64,000 nt of DNA from NCBI RefSeq assembly GCF_036346105.1, contig NZ_CP107811.1, positions 4,220,501-4,284,500 on the forward strand, written 5' to 3'. This stretch comes from Streptomyces sp. NBC_00539 (GTDB lineage: Bacteria; Actinomycetota; Actinomycetes; Streptomycetales; Streptomycetaceae). The position numbers and the translations under genes are program-made. Numbering within the stretch: the stretch's first letter is position 1; each line of letters begins with the position of its first letter. Shown here piece after piece: positions 43,955 through 52,949 of this stretch. Under the pieces are notes generated by a model. The model was given only the letters and a program-made list of their open reading frames with translations, searched no databases and was not told the origin of the DNA.

Positions 43955-44995
43955 ATGCCCGCCCAGCAGCCCGCAGTCTCGGTGATCATGCCGGTGCTCG
44001 ACGAGGAACGCCACCTGCGTGACTCGGTCCAGCACATCCTCGGCCAGGAGTACGCAGGCGAGATGGAGGTGGTGATCGCGCTCGGGCCGTCCACGGACCG
44101 CACCGACGAGATCGCCGCCGAGCTCGTACGCGAGACCGCGTCCAACGAACGAGCCCGCGTCCACACCGTCCCGAACCCCACCGGCCGCACCCCGGCCGCC
44201 CTCAACGCCGCCATCAAGGCCTCGCGTCACCCGATCGTGGTACGCGTCGACGGCCACGGCATGCTCTCCCCGAACTACATCGCCACCGCCGTCCGGCTCC
44301 TGGAGGAGACCGGTGCGCAGAACGTCGGCGGGATCATGCACGCCGAGGGCGAGAACGCCTGGGAGGACGCCGTCGCCGCCGCGATGACGTCGAAGATCGG
44401 CGTCGGCAACGCGGCCTTCCACACCGGCGGCGAGGCCGGCCCGGCCGAGACCGTCTACCTGGGCGTCTTCCGGCGCGAAGCGCTGGAGCAGCAGGGCGGC
44501 TACAACGAGGAGTTCATCCGCGCCCAGGACTGGGAGCTGAACTTCCGCATCCGCGAGGCCGGCGGACTCATCTGGTTCTCGCCCGAGCTCAAGGTCCAGT
44601 ACCGTCCGAGGCCCTCCGTGCGGGCGCTCGCCAAGCAGTACAAGGACTACGGGCGCTGGCGCCACGTGGTGGCCCGCTACCACTCGGGCTCCATCAACCT
44701 GCGCTACCTCGCCCCGCCGGCCGCCGTCTGCGCCATCGCCGCCGGCCTGGTGGCGGGCGTCGCCGTGACCCCCTGGGCCTTCGCCGTCCCGGCGGGCTAC
44801 CTCGCGGCGATCACCGCGGGCTCGATCCCGGCCGGCAAGGGGCTCTCGCTCAAGGCCCGGGCGCAGATCCCGGTGGCCCTGGCCACGATGCACATGTGCT
44901 GGGGCTTCGGCTTCCTGACCAGCCCGCGCGCGCTGGCGGCCAAGGTCATCGCCAGCCGCCGCCCGTCGGTGCGCCGGGACCCCTCGGAGGTCTGA
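43955..44995 (+). CDS. Family 2 glycosyltransferase
   Basis: 346 residues. GT2 domain about 5-235: VSVIMPVLDEERHLRDSV, LGPSTDRTDEIA, a VVRVDGHGML segment in place of the canonical DxD, and QDWELNFRIREAGG with the catalytic-base region. The C-terminal 90 residues include two or three hydrophobic segments, suggesting membrane attachment. ATG 43955 has AAGGA a few bases upstream; GTG 43943 is an alternative. Sits between two divergently and convergently placed LCP genes, so it probably builds a polymer that they attach. A 21-bp terminator follows. Confidence 0.88.
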   Translation: MPAQQPAVSVIMPVLDEERHLRDSVQHILGQEYAGEMEVVIALGPSTDRTDEIAAELVRETASNERARVHTVPNPTGRTPAALNAAIKASRHPIVVRVDGHGMLSPNYIATAVRLLEETGAQNVGGIMHAEGENAWEDAVAAAMTSKIGVGNAAFHTGGEAGPAETVYLGVFRREALEQQGGYNEEFIRAQDWELNFRIREAGGLIWFSPELKVQYRPRPSVRALAKQYKDYGRWRHVVARYHSGSINLRYLAPPAAVCAIAAGLVAGVAVTPWAFAVPAGYLAAITAGSIPAGKGLSLKARAQIPVALATMHMCWGFGFLTSPRALAAKVIASRRPSVRRDPSEV

Positions 44996-45011
44996 GCGGC
45001 CCGTACGGCAA

Positions 45012-45057
45012 AAGGGGGTGGCCCCGGTCCGCAGCAGCGGACCGGGGCCACCCCCTT
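45012..45057. terminator. 21-bp bidirectional terminator
   Basis: The arms 45012-45032 and 45037-45057 are perfectly complementary with an AGCA loop, flanked by AA and TT, between the converging GT2 and LCP-3 genes. It is the longest stem in the window. Confidence 0.92.
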
Positions 45058-45074
45058 CGCGTTCCCGGCTCAGG

Positions 45075-46763
45075 TCACCACCGGTAGGGCTTGTACACGT
45101 CCATGCACTGGCTGCTGTCCGCGCCGTTGATCGCCTCGGCCGTGTCCGGGACCGATCCGGCCGCCGGGGGAGCCTGCTGCGGGTACGCGGTCCCCTCCCG
45201 CCAGTCGGCGCCCACGATCAGCGTGATCCGGGAGACGTCGGCCGACTGCTGCACCGCGGTCGCCGGGATGCCCAGCGCCGCCGCGACGCTCTGCGCCTCG
45301 TCGGCCCGGTCCGCGCTCGGGTAGCGGACCACGGTGGTCTTCTCCGGGATCAGCGCGCTGTCCGCCTTGGCCCCGGTGAACCCCTTGCCGACCAGCGCCC
45401 CGGCGACCGCGGAGGCCCGCTGCGGCACCAGCGGCATCCCGGCGCCCGTGCCGTTGACCACGTGCACCGTGATCTTGTCGGGCGTGGTGACCGGCTGCTG
45501 CGACGCGCCCGCGCCCGGCGCGCTCTGGCTGGGCTGGGCGGCCGGCTGGCCGGGCTGCGGGCTCGCGGAAGCCTGCGGGTCGCCGTTCTTGTCGAAGGCC
45601 ACGTCCTTGCGGACCATCGTCCACAGCTTGTCGGCGTCGCCCTGGTTGACGATCAGCCGGTCACTGTCCCGGGGGTCCTGGAGCGTCGGCATCGTCGTCA
45701 TCGTGATGCGGTTGACCGGCACGTCCTTGAGCTGCATCGTCAGGCCGTACAGCTTCTTGACCGAGCCGATCTCCTCGGAGACCTCCAGCGCCTTCGTACC
45801 CGCCTCCGCCAGGGCCGTGATCCTGCCGACGTCGGTGAAGGCGTTCTGGCCCTTCAGCTCGCGCATCATCGAGTTCATGTACATGTGCTGGGCCTGCGCC
45901 CGGCCCAGGTCGCTGCTGAACGCGTGCCGGGTGCGCAGCCACTGGAGCGCCTGCTCGCCCTTGATCTTGGTGACGCCAGCCTTGAGCTTGAGGCCGGAGC
46001 CGCCGCTGGAGGTGGGCAGGGGACGGTCCCAGACGTTGTCCTTCACGCAGACGTCGACGCCGCCGATCGCGTCCGCCATCTGCACGACCCCGGAGAAGTC
46101 GATCATCATCCAGTGGTCGATGTAGACGTTGGTCAGCTTCTCCCAGGTGGCGAGGGTGCAGCCGGGGCCCCCGCGCCCGAGGGACTCGTTGATCATGGCG
46201 TGCGTCTTCTTGAACTTCTCGCCGCTCTTCGGGTCCGTGCACTCGGGTACGTCCACCACGGTGTCGCGCGGAATGCTGACCACCGAGGCGTTCTTGCGGT
46301 CCGCGGAGACGTGCAGGAGCATCTGTACGTCGGCCAGCGGAGGCGCCCCGATGCTGTCCCGGCCCCCGCCGAGTTCGACGTTCTCCGGCTTGTTCCGGCT
46401 GTCCGAGCCGAGCAGCAGGATGTTCAGCGGACGCTGGCCCTTGGCGTTCGCCTCGGACTTGGCCACACCGCTCTCACCGCTCAGTCGCTGGCCGCTGCGG
46501 ATGTTGCCGTCGAGGTGCCGGTAGTAGAGGTACCCGGCCCCCGACGTCGCGAGGACCAGGAACGCCAGCACCGAGGCCACCCAGAACAGCGCCCGCCGCC
46601 GGCGACGGCGGACGGGCCGCCCGCGGCGCCCCGGGGGCCGGGCCCCCGCGGAACCCGACCGCGGTGGGGGCACGACGCCGGTCGTGCCCCCGCCGCCGCC
46701 GGGTATGCCGTCGCCGGTGGCCTGGTCGGGCGCCCCCTCCCCACGCACGCTGCTGTGCCTCAC
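45075..46763 (-). CDS. LCP family glycopolymer ligase 3, with LytR_C domain
   Basis: 562 residues: a Gly/Pro/Arg-rich cytoplasmic tail ending in RRRRRR, transmembrane helix about 59-82, LCP domain (LLLGSDSR, SIPRDTVVDVP, MINESLGRGGPGC, YIDHWMMIDF, WLRTRHAF), a Gln/Ala/Pro/Ser linker and a LytR_C domain (ITVHVVNGTGAGMPLV). GTG 46763 is preferred because GAGGGGGG lies about five bases upstream; GTG 46784 has no such site. First of three LCP genes in a row on the minus strand. Confidence 0.92.
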   Translation of the reverse strand: MRHSSVRGEGAPDQATGDGIPGGGGGTTGVVPPPRSGSAGARPPGRRGRPVRRRRRRALFWVASVLAFLVLATSGAGYLYYRHLDGNIRSGQRLSGESGVAKSEANAKGQRPLNILLLGSDSRNKPENVELGGGRDSIGAPPLADVQMLLHVSADRKNASVVSIPRDTVVDVPECTDPKSGEKFKKTHAMINESLGRGGPGCTLATWEKLTNVYIDHWMMIDFSGVVQMADAIGGVDVCVKDNVWDRPLPTSSGGSGLKLKAGVTKIKGEQALQWLRTRHAFSSDLGRAQAQHMYMNSMMRELKGQNAFTDVGRITALAEAGTKALEVSEEIGSVKKLYGLTMQLKDVPVNRITMTTMPTLQDPRDSDRLIVNQGDADKLWTMVRKDVAFDKNGDPQASASPQPGQPAAQPSQSAPGAGASQQPVTTPDKITVHVVNGTGAGMPLVPQRASAVAGALVGKGFTGAKADSALIPEKTTVVRYPSADRADEAQSVAAALGIPATAVQQSADVSRITLIVGADWREGTAYPQQAPPAAGSVPDTAEAINGADSSQCMDVYKPYRW

Positions 46764-46840
46764 GCGTACCCCCCTCAAGATCACATCGGTCAGAGTGCTG
46801 CCGGGCCTACCGGCTGCCGGCCGCGGTTCAGCGGCCGGTC

Positions 46841-46926
46841 GACGAGCAGGGCGGATGACCGCCCGACGAGCAGGGCGGATGACCGCCCGAGGAACAGGGC
46901 GGATGACCGCCCGACGAACACGGCGG
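46841..46926. repeat. 24-bp tandem repeat array, each unit a hairpin
   Basis: Units at 46841, 46865 and 46889 plus a partial copy at 46913. Each contains GGGCGG-ATGA-CCGCCC, a perfect 6-bp stem with a 4-base loop. The array lies just downstream of the LCP-4 stop codon (minus strand) and upstream of LCP-3. Confidence 0.88.
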
Positions 46927-46961
46927 CTCGGCGCCGCCCCCCACGACGCCCTGGGGCGCCG

Positions 46962-48698
46962 TTACTTGGCGCAGATCGCCTTGTCGGCCTCTACCCGCTG
47001 GAGCCCCTCCGGCGCCTGCTCCGGCACCGGGCCCGAGATCGGGACACCCGGCTCCTTGAAGTCGGCGCCGAGCGTCAGCTTCATCGGGGTGCGCGGCGCG
47101 GCGTCCGCCGGGCCGACCTTGAGGGCCGAACCCGCGAGCCCCATCATGTCCGCCAGCGCCCGGGCCTGGTCGGCCTGGTTGGGCGCGTACTCCAGCTGCG
47201 TGGTGTCGACCTTCACCGGAGCGTTGCCCAGGTTGCTGGCCTTGCCCACGCCCTTGCTGTTCTGCAGCCAGGTCAAGGTGGTCGAGGCCGACCCGGCCGG
47301 ACCGCCGCCGTTGAGGACGTTCACCCGGACGTCCGCCGCGGGCGCGCGGTTGCCCTGGAGCTGCGCGTCCTGCTTGTTCTTGGCGTCCTGCGCCGCCGCC
47401 TTCTCCTTCTGCTCGACCTCCGTGAGCGAGACGTCGCCCCGGATCATCCGCAGCAGCGGATCGGCCTGCGAGGGGTTGGGTACGACGGTGATGTGCTTGC
47501 CCGGGGGGTCGTTCGGGTTGTCGACCACCGGCAGCGTCGTGAAGGTGATGTTCTTGAGGTTTATGTTCTTCAACTCGCCCGCGAGCGAGGTGAGCTGCTT
47601 GATGGACCCTATTCCCTGATCGACGCTCAGCGACTTGGTGGCCGCCTCGGCCAGGGAGAGGAACTTCTTCGGACTGGTCAGCGTCTCCTTGGACTTCATC
47701 TCGCGCATCATCGAGCCGAGGAACTGCTGCTGCGTCTTGATGCGGTCCAGGTCGCTCGCGTTGCCGAAGGCGTGCCGGGTGCGTACGAAGGCCAGCGCCT
47801 GCTCGCCCTGCAGCCGGCTCTCGCCCGCCGGCAGGTCGAGTTTGGAGTCCTTGTCGTGGACGGCCTTCTCCACGCACACCGGGACACCGCCGACGGCCGT
47901 GCTCAGGTTCTTCACCGCGTTGAAGTCGACCATCATGAAGTGGTCGACCTGGATGCCGGTGATCTGCTGCACCGTGCGCATCGTGCAGCCCGGGTCGCGG
48001 CCCTCTTGGCCCAGGCTCTCGTTGAACCGCACCGCGTGCTGGCCGGGAATGTCCTTGACCGCCCCGTCCTGCTTCGTCGGGCACACCGGGATGTTGGTGA
48101 TCAGGTCGCGCGGGATGGACAACGCCGTCGCGTTGCTGCGGTCCTTCGAGACGTGGAACAGGATCGTCGTGTCCGCGTGGCCGACGCTGTTCGCGTCCCC
48201 GTAGCCCTCGTTGCCCTCACCGCTGCGCTTGTCGGTTCCGATGACCAGGATGTTGATGGGCTGGTCCTTCTTGAAGCCGCCCGTGCCCGCCGAACCGGTG
48301 TCGATGACGTTCAGGTTGCTGTTGAGGTGCTCGTAGTACAGGTACGCGCCCAACGAACCGGCGACGAGCACGAACGCGAGGGTTCCGCCGCCGACGACCA
48401 GCGCCTTCCTGCCACGGAACGGGGGCTTCCCGCCGCCGCCCTTGCGGGAGCGCCCGGGCCGGCGCCCGCCGCCCCCGGGCGGGGCGTCGCCGCGCCGGGG
48501 TCCGGGAACCGCCGGGGAGGCGGGGGAGGTGGCGGGGGGAGCCGTACGCGAGGTGCGCGCTCTGCGGGGGGAGGCGACGGACGGCTGCTGCGCAGCGGAA
48601 TCGCCCAGTCGCAATTCGTAGTTGCCGGTGCGGGGGTTGAGAACCCACTGGTCAGCGGGGTCGATTTCGTCCGCCCGCCCACGGCTTTGCGCATCCAC
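46962..48698 (-). CDS. LCP family glycopolymer ligase 4, with LytR_C domain
   Basis: 578 residues. The N terminus (DEIDPADQWVLNPRTGNYEL) and a basic Gly/Pro/Arg-rich tail are cytoplasmic; transmembrane helix about 99-121; LCP domain with VIGTDKRSG, DTTILFHVS, SIPRDLITNIP, FNESLGQEG, QVDHFMMVDF and VRTRHAFG; LytR_C-like domain about 440-540 (VRVNVLNGGGPAG). GTG 48698 is preceded by GAGGA. Closely related in plan to LCP-3 and LCP-5. Tandem hairpins follow its stop codon. Confidence 0.92.
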   Translation of the reverse strand: MDAQSRGRADEIDPADQWVLNPRTGNYELRLGDSAAQQPSVASPRRARTSRTAPPATSPASPAVPGPRRGDAPPGGGGRRPGRSRKGGGGKPPFRGRKALVVGGGTLAFVLVAGSLGAYLYYEHLNSNLNVIDTGSAGTGGFKKDQPINILVIGTDKRSGEGNEGYGDANSVGHADTTILFHVSKDRSNATALSIPRDLITNIPVCPTKQDGAVKDIPGQHAVRFNESLGQEGRDPGCTMRTVQQITGIQVDHFMMVDFNAVKNLSTAVGGVPVCVEKAVHDKDSKLDLPAGESRLQGEQALAFVRTRHAFGNASDLDRIKTQQQFLGSMMREMKSKETLTSPKKFLSLAEAATKSLSVDQGIGSIKQLTSLAGELKNINLKNITFTTLPVVDNPNDPPGKHITVVPNPSQADPLLRMIRGDVSLTEVEQKEKAAAQDAKNKQDAQLQGNRAPAADVRVNVLNGGGPAGSASTTLTWLQNSKGVGKASNLGNAPVKVDTTQLEYAPNQADQARALADMMGLAGSALKVGPADAAPRTPMKLTLGADFKEPGVPISGPVPEQAPEGLQRVEADKAICAK

Positions 48699-48919
48699 GG
48701 TTGCTCGAATCCTCCGTCGGTGCCTCGCGACGCGCCTCCCCCAAGGCGCACGGTCAACGTCCGGCTGCTGGTGCCCGGCGTCCTTAGCGGCCTGGGCACC
48801 GGATCGCTCACCTTATCCGGCCATGTCGGCCGCAAACCATGGCGGTGACGAAACCCACCCCCCGCATAACGCCCAAAACGCCCAACCCGTGCGGTTAACC
48901 CGTGGCTTTTTGGATTGCT

Positions 48920-50143
48920 TTACCGGCATCCCGGGGTGTCCGCCGTGGTGCCGGTGAAAGTGGGGACGGGTGAGGGGGGCGCACCGGTTCCGACCAGCCA
49001 CGGGTAGACGGTCCGCGGCCCGTCCGTCGGGGACGGTCCCGCGGGCGGCTGCGGAGCCGTCGGCGAGGGCGGGACGACCGTCAGCGGCTGGTCCGCCCGC
49101 AGTTGACTGAAGAGCCGGTCCGCGTCCGGTTCGACGAGTTCGTCCCGGTTCGGGTCGGCGGCGTACGGGCGGCGCGGCACCGTGAGGAACATGACCTGGT
49201 CACTCGGTACGTCCCTCACCCCGCGTACCAGTTCGTACAGGCCCCGCAACGAGGCCAGCTCCGGGTCCGCGGTCACCGACGACGTCGCCGCGTCCAGCAG
49301 CGGGTAGAGCCGCCCCGGATTCAGCAACACCCCGTTGCTCTGCACCTTCTGCACCAGGGCGCCCAGGAACTGCTGCTGGCGCCGCATCCGTTCGGTGTCG
49401 CTGCCGTCGCCCAGGCTGTAACGGGCGCGCACGAAACCGAGGGCCTGCTCCCCGTGCAGCAGCTGGCGGCCGGCCGGCAGCCGCAGCTTCGCCTCCGGGT
49501 CGTTCATCGGCTGCTGCACGCACACCTCCACGCCGCCGACCGCGTCGACCATCTTCTTGAACCCGCCGAAGTCCAGCACCATGTGGTGGTCGACCCTGAT
49601 CCCGGAGAGCTTCTCCACCGTACGGATCGTGCAGGCCGCCCCGCCCCACTGGTACGCCCAGTTGAACTGCGCCCGCTGCGCCTGCGTGCGGCTCCCGTCC
49701 GCCGTCAGGCAGGCCGGGATCTCCGTCACCAGGTCACGGGGTATCGACACGGCCGTCGCGCTCTTCCGGTCCGCCGGCAGGTGCAGCAGGATCGCGGTGT
49801 CCGAGCGCTGGGTGCCCTTGTCCCGGCCGTAACGGGCGTTGTCCTTGCCCGAACGGGTGTCCGAGCCGATGAGGAGGATGTTCTGGGCTCCGTCGGTGAG
49901 GTGCCTCGGGCGGTCCCGCTCGTAGCGCTCCAACTCGGCGGCGACGGAGGCGTCCGCCCGGATGTTGCCCTCCAGCTTCCGGTACAGCCACCAGCCGGCA
50001 GCCGCCCCAGCCAGCACCAGCAGGGCCAGCCCGAGCGCGATCCAGCGCAGCAGACGGCGCCGGCGGTCACGCGCAGGCGCCAGAACGCCTGCGGGCCCTC
50101 CGGTGCCGCCTCGTATGCCCGCGCTGCCCCTCAACTTCCGCAC
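48920..50143 (-). CDS. LCP family glycopolymer ligase 5
   Basis: 407 residues with a short basic N terminus, transmembrane helix about 31-53 and an LCP domain (LLIGSDTRSGKDN, SDTAILLHLP, SIPRDLVTEIP, FNWAYQWGG, RVDHHMVLDF, VRARYSLGDGSD). It ends in a Pro/Ser/Thr tail and lacks the LytR_C domain. The frame is open to 50260, but the extra 39 residues are unlike a signal. GTG 50143 has GAGG(GG) just upstream and gives the usual short cytoplasmic tail. The TIGR03089 gene begins further upstream on the same strand. Confidence 0.9.
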   Translation of the reverse strand: MRKLRGSAGIRGGTGGPAGVLAPARDRRRRLLRWIALGLALLVLAGAAAGWWLYRKLEGNIRADASVAAELERYERDRPRHLTDGAQNILLIGSDTRSGKDNARYGRDKGTQRSDTAILLHLPADRKSATAVSIPRDLVTEIPACLTADGSRTQAQRAQFNWAYQWGGAACTIRTVEKLSGIRVDHHMVLDFGGFKKMVDAVGGVEVCVQQPMNDPEAKLRLPAGRQLLHGEQALGFVRARYSLGDGSDTERMRRQQQFLGALVQKVQSNGVLLNPGRLYPLLDAATSSVTADPELASLRGLYELVRGVRDVPSDQVMFLTVPRRPYAADPNRDELVEPDADRLFSQLRADQPLTVVPPSPTAPQPPAGPSPTDGPRTVYPWLVGTGAPPSPVPTFTGTTADTPGCR

Positions 50144-50296
50144 CGTCCCCTCACCCGTACCGATCGGCCGCACGGGTGGGTACGGCCTGTGCCGATCCTG
50201 CCCCCGGGCGGCCGGGGCGGCCCGGGGGCAGGGCCTTGTAAAGGGCCGTACGGGTGACAAATAGCGGTAGTGCGGGCGGTAAGGGCCCGGCGCCGG

Positions 50297-51046
50297 TCAG
50301 GCGGTGTGCGTGACCCGCTCGCTCTCGACCCGCTGCGCCAGCCCGGCCTCCGTCAGCCGGTCCAGGTTCCGGCACAGCACCACCGAGCCGCCCGAGGCGA
50401 GAGCGGCGAAGAGCCCCGCCGAGAGCCCCTCCCAGGTGTCGTAGCCCAGCCCGGACAGCACCCGTGACCCCTCGCCGAGGCCCCGCCGGGCCGCGTCCTC
50501 GCGGGCACGCGCGACGACCTGGGCGTACGAGAGCTCCTCCCCGCCCACCACCAGCCCGGGGGCGTCCGCGTCGACCGGCTGGAACGGTGCGAACCGGTCG
50601 CCCTGCCCCGGCACCTCCACGGCGTAGTCCGCGAACCCGGCCGGCGGCTGCGGGAAACGCCCGCCCAGCGGCCGCAGCGCGAGCGCCACCCGCTCCCCGG
50701 AGCACGCGGCGGCCTCCTCCAGGGTGTCCGGCCCGCTCACCACCACATCGGCGTCGGCCGGATCCCCGCCCACCTCGGCGACGACCCCGACGGAGGCGCA
50801 GGCGAGCAGCCACACCGCGCTCTGCCAGTGCGCGGGGAGCAGCAGCGCGAGCCGGGTATCGGGCTCGGCGCCCAGGTCGCCCTGGAGCAGATTGGCGGTC
50901 TTGGCCACCCAATTGGCGAAGGTGGCGACGGACAATTCGACGCGCTCGCCGGTGGCGTCGTCGTAGAAGGTGACGAGCGGGCGGCCCGGATCGGCGGCGA
51001 GCGCGGATCGCAGCAGGTCGGCAGGGGTGCGGTCAGTGGCGTTCAC
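50297..51046 (-). CDS. TIGR03089-type protein (stand-alone AMP-binding-like domain)
   Basis: 249 residues, matching the actinobacterial TIGR03089 family, which resembles the N-terminal part of acyl-CoA synthetases but lacks the rest. RTPADLLRSALAADPGRPLVTFYDDATGERVELSVATFANWVAKTAN-type start, LALLLPAHWQSAVWLLAC in the middle and VLSGLGYDTWEGLSAGLFAALASGGSVVLCR at the end are the characteristic segments (partial views). The P-loop-like Ser/Thr/Gly adenylate motif and the C-terminal lid of true synthetases are absent, so it is probably not an adenylating enzyme. GTG 51046 is the start. Function unknown. Confidence 0.85.
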   Translation of the reverse strand: MNATDRTPADLLRSALAADPGRPLVTFYDDATGERVELSVATFANWVAKTANLLQGDLGAEPDTRLALLLPAHWQSAVWLLACASVGVVAEVGGDPADADVVVSGPDTLEEAAACSGERVALALRPLGGRFPQPPAGFADYAVEVPGQGDRFAPFQPVDADAPGLVVGGEELSYAQVVARAREDAARRGLGEGSRVLSGLGYDTWEGLSAGLFAALASGGSVVLCRNLDRLTEAGLAQRVESERVTHTA

Positions 51047-51184
51047 CCGCCACAGGGTACGCGGGGCCCTCCGCCGTACGGCGGCCCGCGGCTCCCCCGT
51101 ACGGGGGAGGGGTATCCGTGATCCAGCGGACGGGCCGTCAGTTCCCCGATGGCGGTTCGGGATGAGCGTGTCCAGCATTTTTCC

Positions 51185-52606
51185 ATGCGTGGATTCCTTG
51201 CTTCCTCGATCGGCGTCGCGACGGCTGCCGCACTGGCCCTGCCGCTCGCCCTGACCACTCCGGCCCTGGCGGCCGTGCCCCTCGGCGCGGCCGCCCCCGT
51301 GAACCCAGCCGGGTCCACCCAGTCGCTGCCGCTGGTCCCCCTGGGACGGGCGGCGGACCGCACCCCCGGCGTCCCCGGCATGAGCGCCGCCCCGCGCCTG
51401 CCCGAGACCCGCGGCCTGACGGCACGCGAGGTCAAGACGTTCTCGCTGGTCGGCGTCGTCTGGGACGACGCGCACACCCGGCTCCTCGGCCGCGTACAGG
51501 TCCGCACCCGCTCCGCCCGGACGGCGACCTGGTCCGACTGGCAGGACATCGAGACCCACAACGGCGATCACGCGGCCGACCCCGACGCGGCCGAACGCGG
51601 CTCCGGACGCGTACGCGGCAGCACCGCCCCGCTGTGGGTCGGCGAATCGGACGGCGTCGAGGTCCGCGTCCAGGCCGAACAGGGCACCCGGGCGACCTCG
51701 CCGCTGCCGTCGGGCATGCGGCTCGAACTGGTCGACCCCGGTACGCAGACCCGTACGACGGTCGCCGACGGCAAGAACCCCGGCGGGACCGGCCGGCGCG
51801 CGCCGGGGCGTCCGCAGGACGACGACAAGGGCGACGCGGAACCGGCCCCCGGCATGACCATGGAGATGACGGAGTCCTCCGCCGCGAACGTCCCGCTGGC
51901 CGCGCTCGGAGCCGACGAGATCACGGCGCTGGACAAGGCCGACTCCACCGCCGACGCGATCGCCGCGAGCGACGGCGGCCTCACCGCCGCCGCCCGCCCC
52001 TACATCGGGCCGCGGCCGCGGATCGTCACCCGCAAGGGATGGGGCGCGGACGAGGGCCTGCGCGAGTCCGGCTTCGTGTACACGAGCACGGTGAAGGCGG
52101 CCTTCGTCCACCACACCGCCTCCGGCAACAACTACGCCTGCGAGGAGGCCCCGTCGGTCCTGCGCAGCCTGTACCGCTACCACGTGCTGAGCGAGGGGTG
52201 GCGCGACATCGGCTACAACTTCGCCGTCGACAAGTGCGGCACGGTGTACGAGGGCCGGGCGGGCGGAGTCGCCAAGCCGGTGCTCGGCGCGCACACCATG
52301 GGCTTCAACACGAACAGCATGGGCGTCGCGGTGATCGGCACCTTCACCAACACCACCCCGCCGGCCGCGGCGGTCAAGGCGGTGGCCGGTCTGACGGCGT
52401 GGAAACTCGGCCTCTTCGGCGTCGACCCCCGCGCGAAGACGACCCTCACCTCGGGCGGCGGCAACCGGTTCAAGAAGGGCACCAAGGTCCGGATGAACGT
52501 CATCTCGGGCCACCGCGACGGCTTCGCCACGGAATGCCCCGGCCGCCGCCTCTACGACGAACTCCCCCCGACCCGCACCACCTCGGCCAAACTCCAGGGC
52601 CGCTGA
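51185..52606 (+). CDS. Secreted PGRP-type N-acetylmuramoyl-L-alanine amidase
   Basis: 473 residues. Signal peptide 1-31 (MRGFLASSIG start, leucine-rich core, ALA-A). Residues about 70-175 form a beta domain often found in streptomycete cell-wall amidases (VVWDDAHTRLLGRVQVRTRS, TWSDWQDIE). The PGRP/amidase domain is at about 275-460: AAFVHHTAS with His309/His310, GWRDIGYNFAVDKCGTVYEGR, and zinc ligands His443 (SGHRDG) and Cys451 (TECPG). Cleaves the bond between muramic acid and the peptide. ATG 51185 gives a clean signal peptide; ATG 51149 is an alternative. Fits with the wall-polymer genes next door. Confidence 0.9.
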   Translation: MRGFLASSIGVATAAALALPLALTTPALAAVPLGAAAPVNPAGSTQSLPLVPLGRAADRTPGVPGMSAAPRLPETRGLTAREVKTFSLVGVVWDDAHTRLLGRVQVRTRSARTATWSDWQDIETHNGDHAADPDAAERGSGRVRGSTAPLWVGESDGVEVRVQAEQGTRATSPLPSGMRLELVDPGTQTRTTVADGKNPGGTGRRAPGRPQDDDKGDAEPAPGMTMEMTESSAANVPLAALGADEITALDKADSTADAIAASDGGLTAAARPYIGPRPRIVTRKGWGADEGLRESGFVYTSTVKAAFVHHTASGNNYACEEAPSVLRSLYRYHVLSEGWRDIGYNFAVDKCGTVYEGRAGGVAKPVLGAHTMGFNTNSMGVAVIGTFTNTTPPAAAVKAVAGLTAWKLGLFGVDPRAKTTLTSGGGNRFKKGTKVRMNVISGHRDGFATECPGRRLYDELPPTRTTSAKLQGR

Positions 52607-52949
52607 CCCCCACCGCGCCCCGGGCCCGCACCAGCCTCGCCGGCGAGTGGGGCCCGCACGACCCGCCCGCCCCCGTGTGAGGCCCGGGCCCGCTAAATCA
52701 GCCCGCCGCCGTGTGAGGCCGGGCCCGCTAAATCAGCCTCGCCGGCGTTTGAGGCGCGGGGTCCGGGGCGGAGCCCCGGGAAGCCCGGCGCAGCCGGGGC
52801 CGCTCGCGCAGCGGCGCCGCACCCGCCCCGCCCCGGGGCTCGGCCCCACCGCCGGGCCCGGGGCGCCCGGGTCGGCAAGACCGGCCCCGCCGCCGGGCCA
52901 CGGCCCCCGCACGGCCGACCACCCCCCGCCCCCGGGATACGCTCAAGGC
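52607..52949. repeat. Intergenic repeat block, 36-bp units and GC hairpins
   Basis: No gene. Units of 36 bases start at 52675 and 52711 (GTGTGAGG...CGCTAAATCAGC) with a partial third at 52747 and an older copy near 52632. They are followed by CCGGGGCGGAGCCCCGG-type hairpins around 52760-52810. This combination resembles the dispersed intergenic repeats common in Streptomyces chromosomes. Confidence 0.75.
52938..52943 (+). promoter_or_regulatory. -10 hexamer TACGCT, suggests leaderless mRNA
   Basis: TACGCT ends 6 bases before GTG 52950, with no ribosome-binding site between. Confidence 0.5.

Noticed and set aside
46841-46926. CRISPR array
   Set aside because: The 24-bp units abut without variable spacers and each is a small hairpin; no cas genes are present.
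45018-48848. A 1,276-codon plus-strand open frame across two LCP genes
   Set aside because: It spans two genes and their intergenic hairpin array, has improbable Arg/His/Leu/Val composition and no start site. The minus strand carries complete LCP domains.
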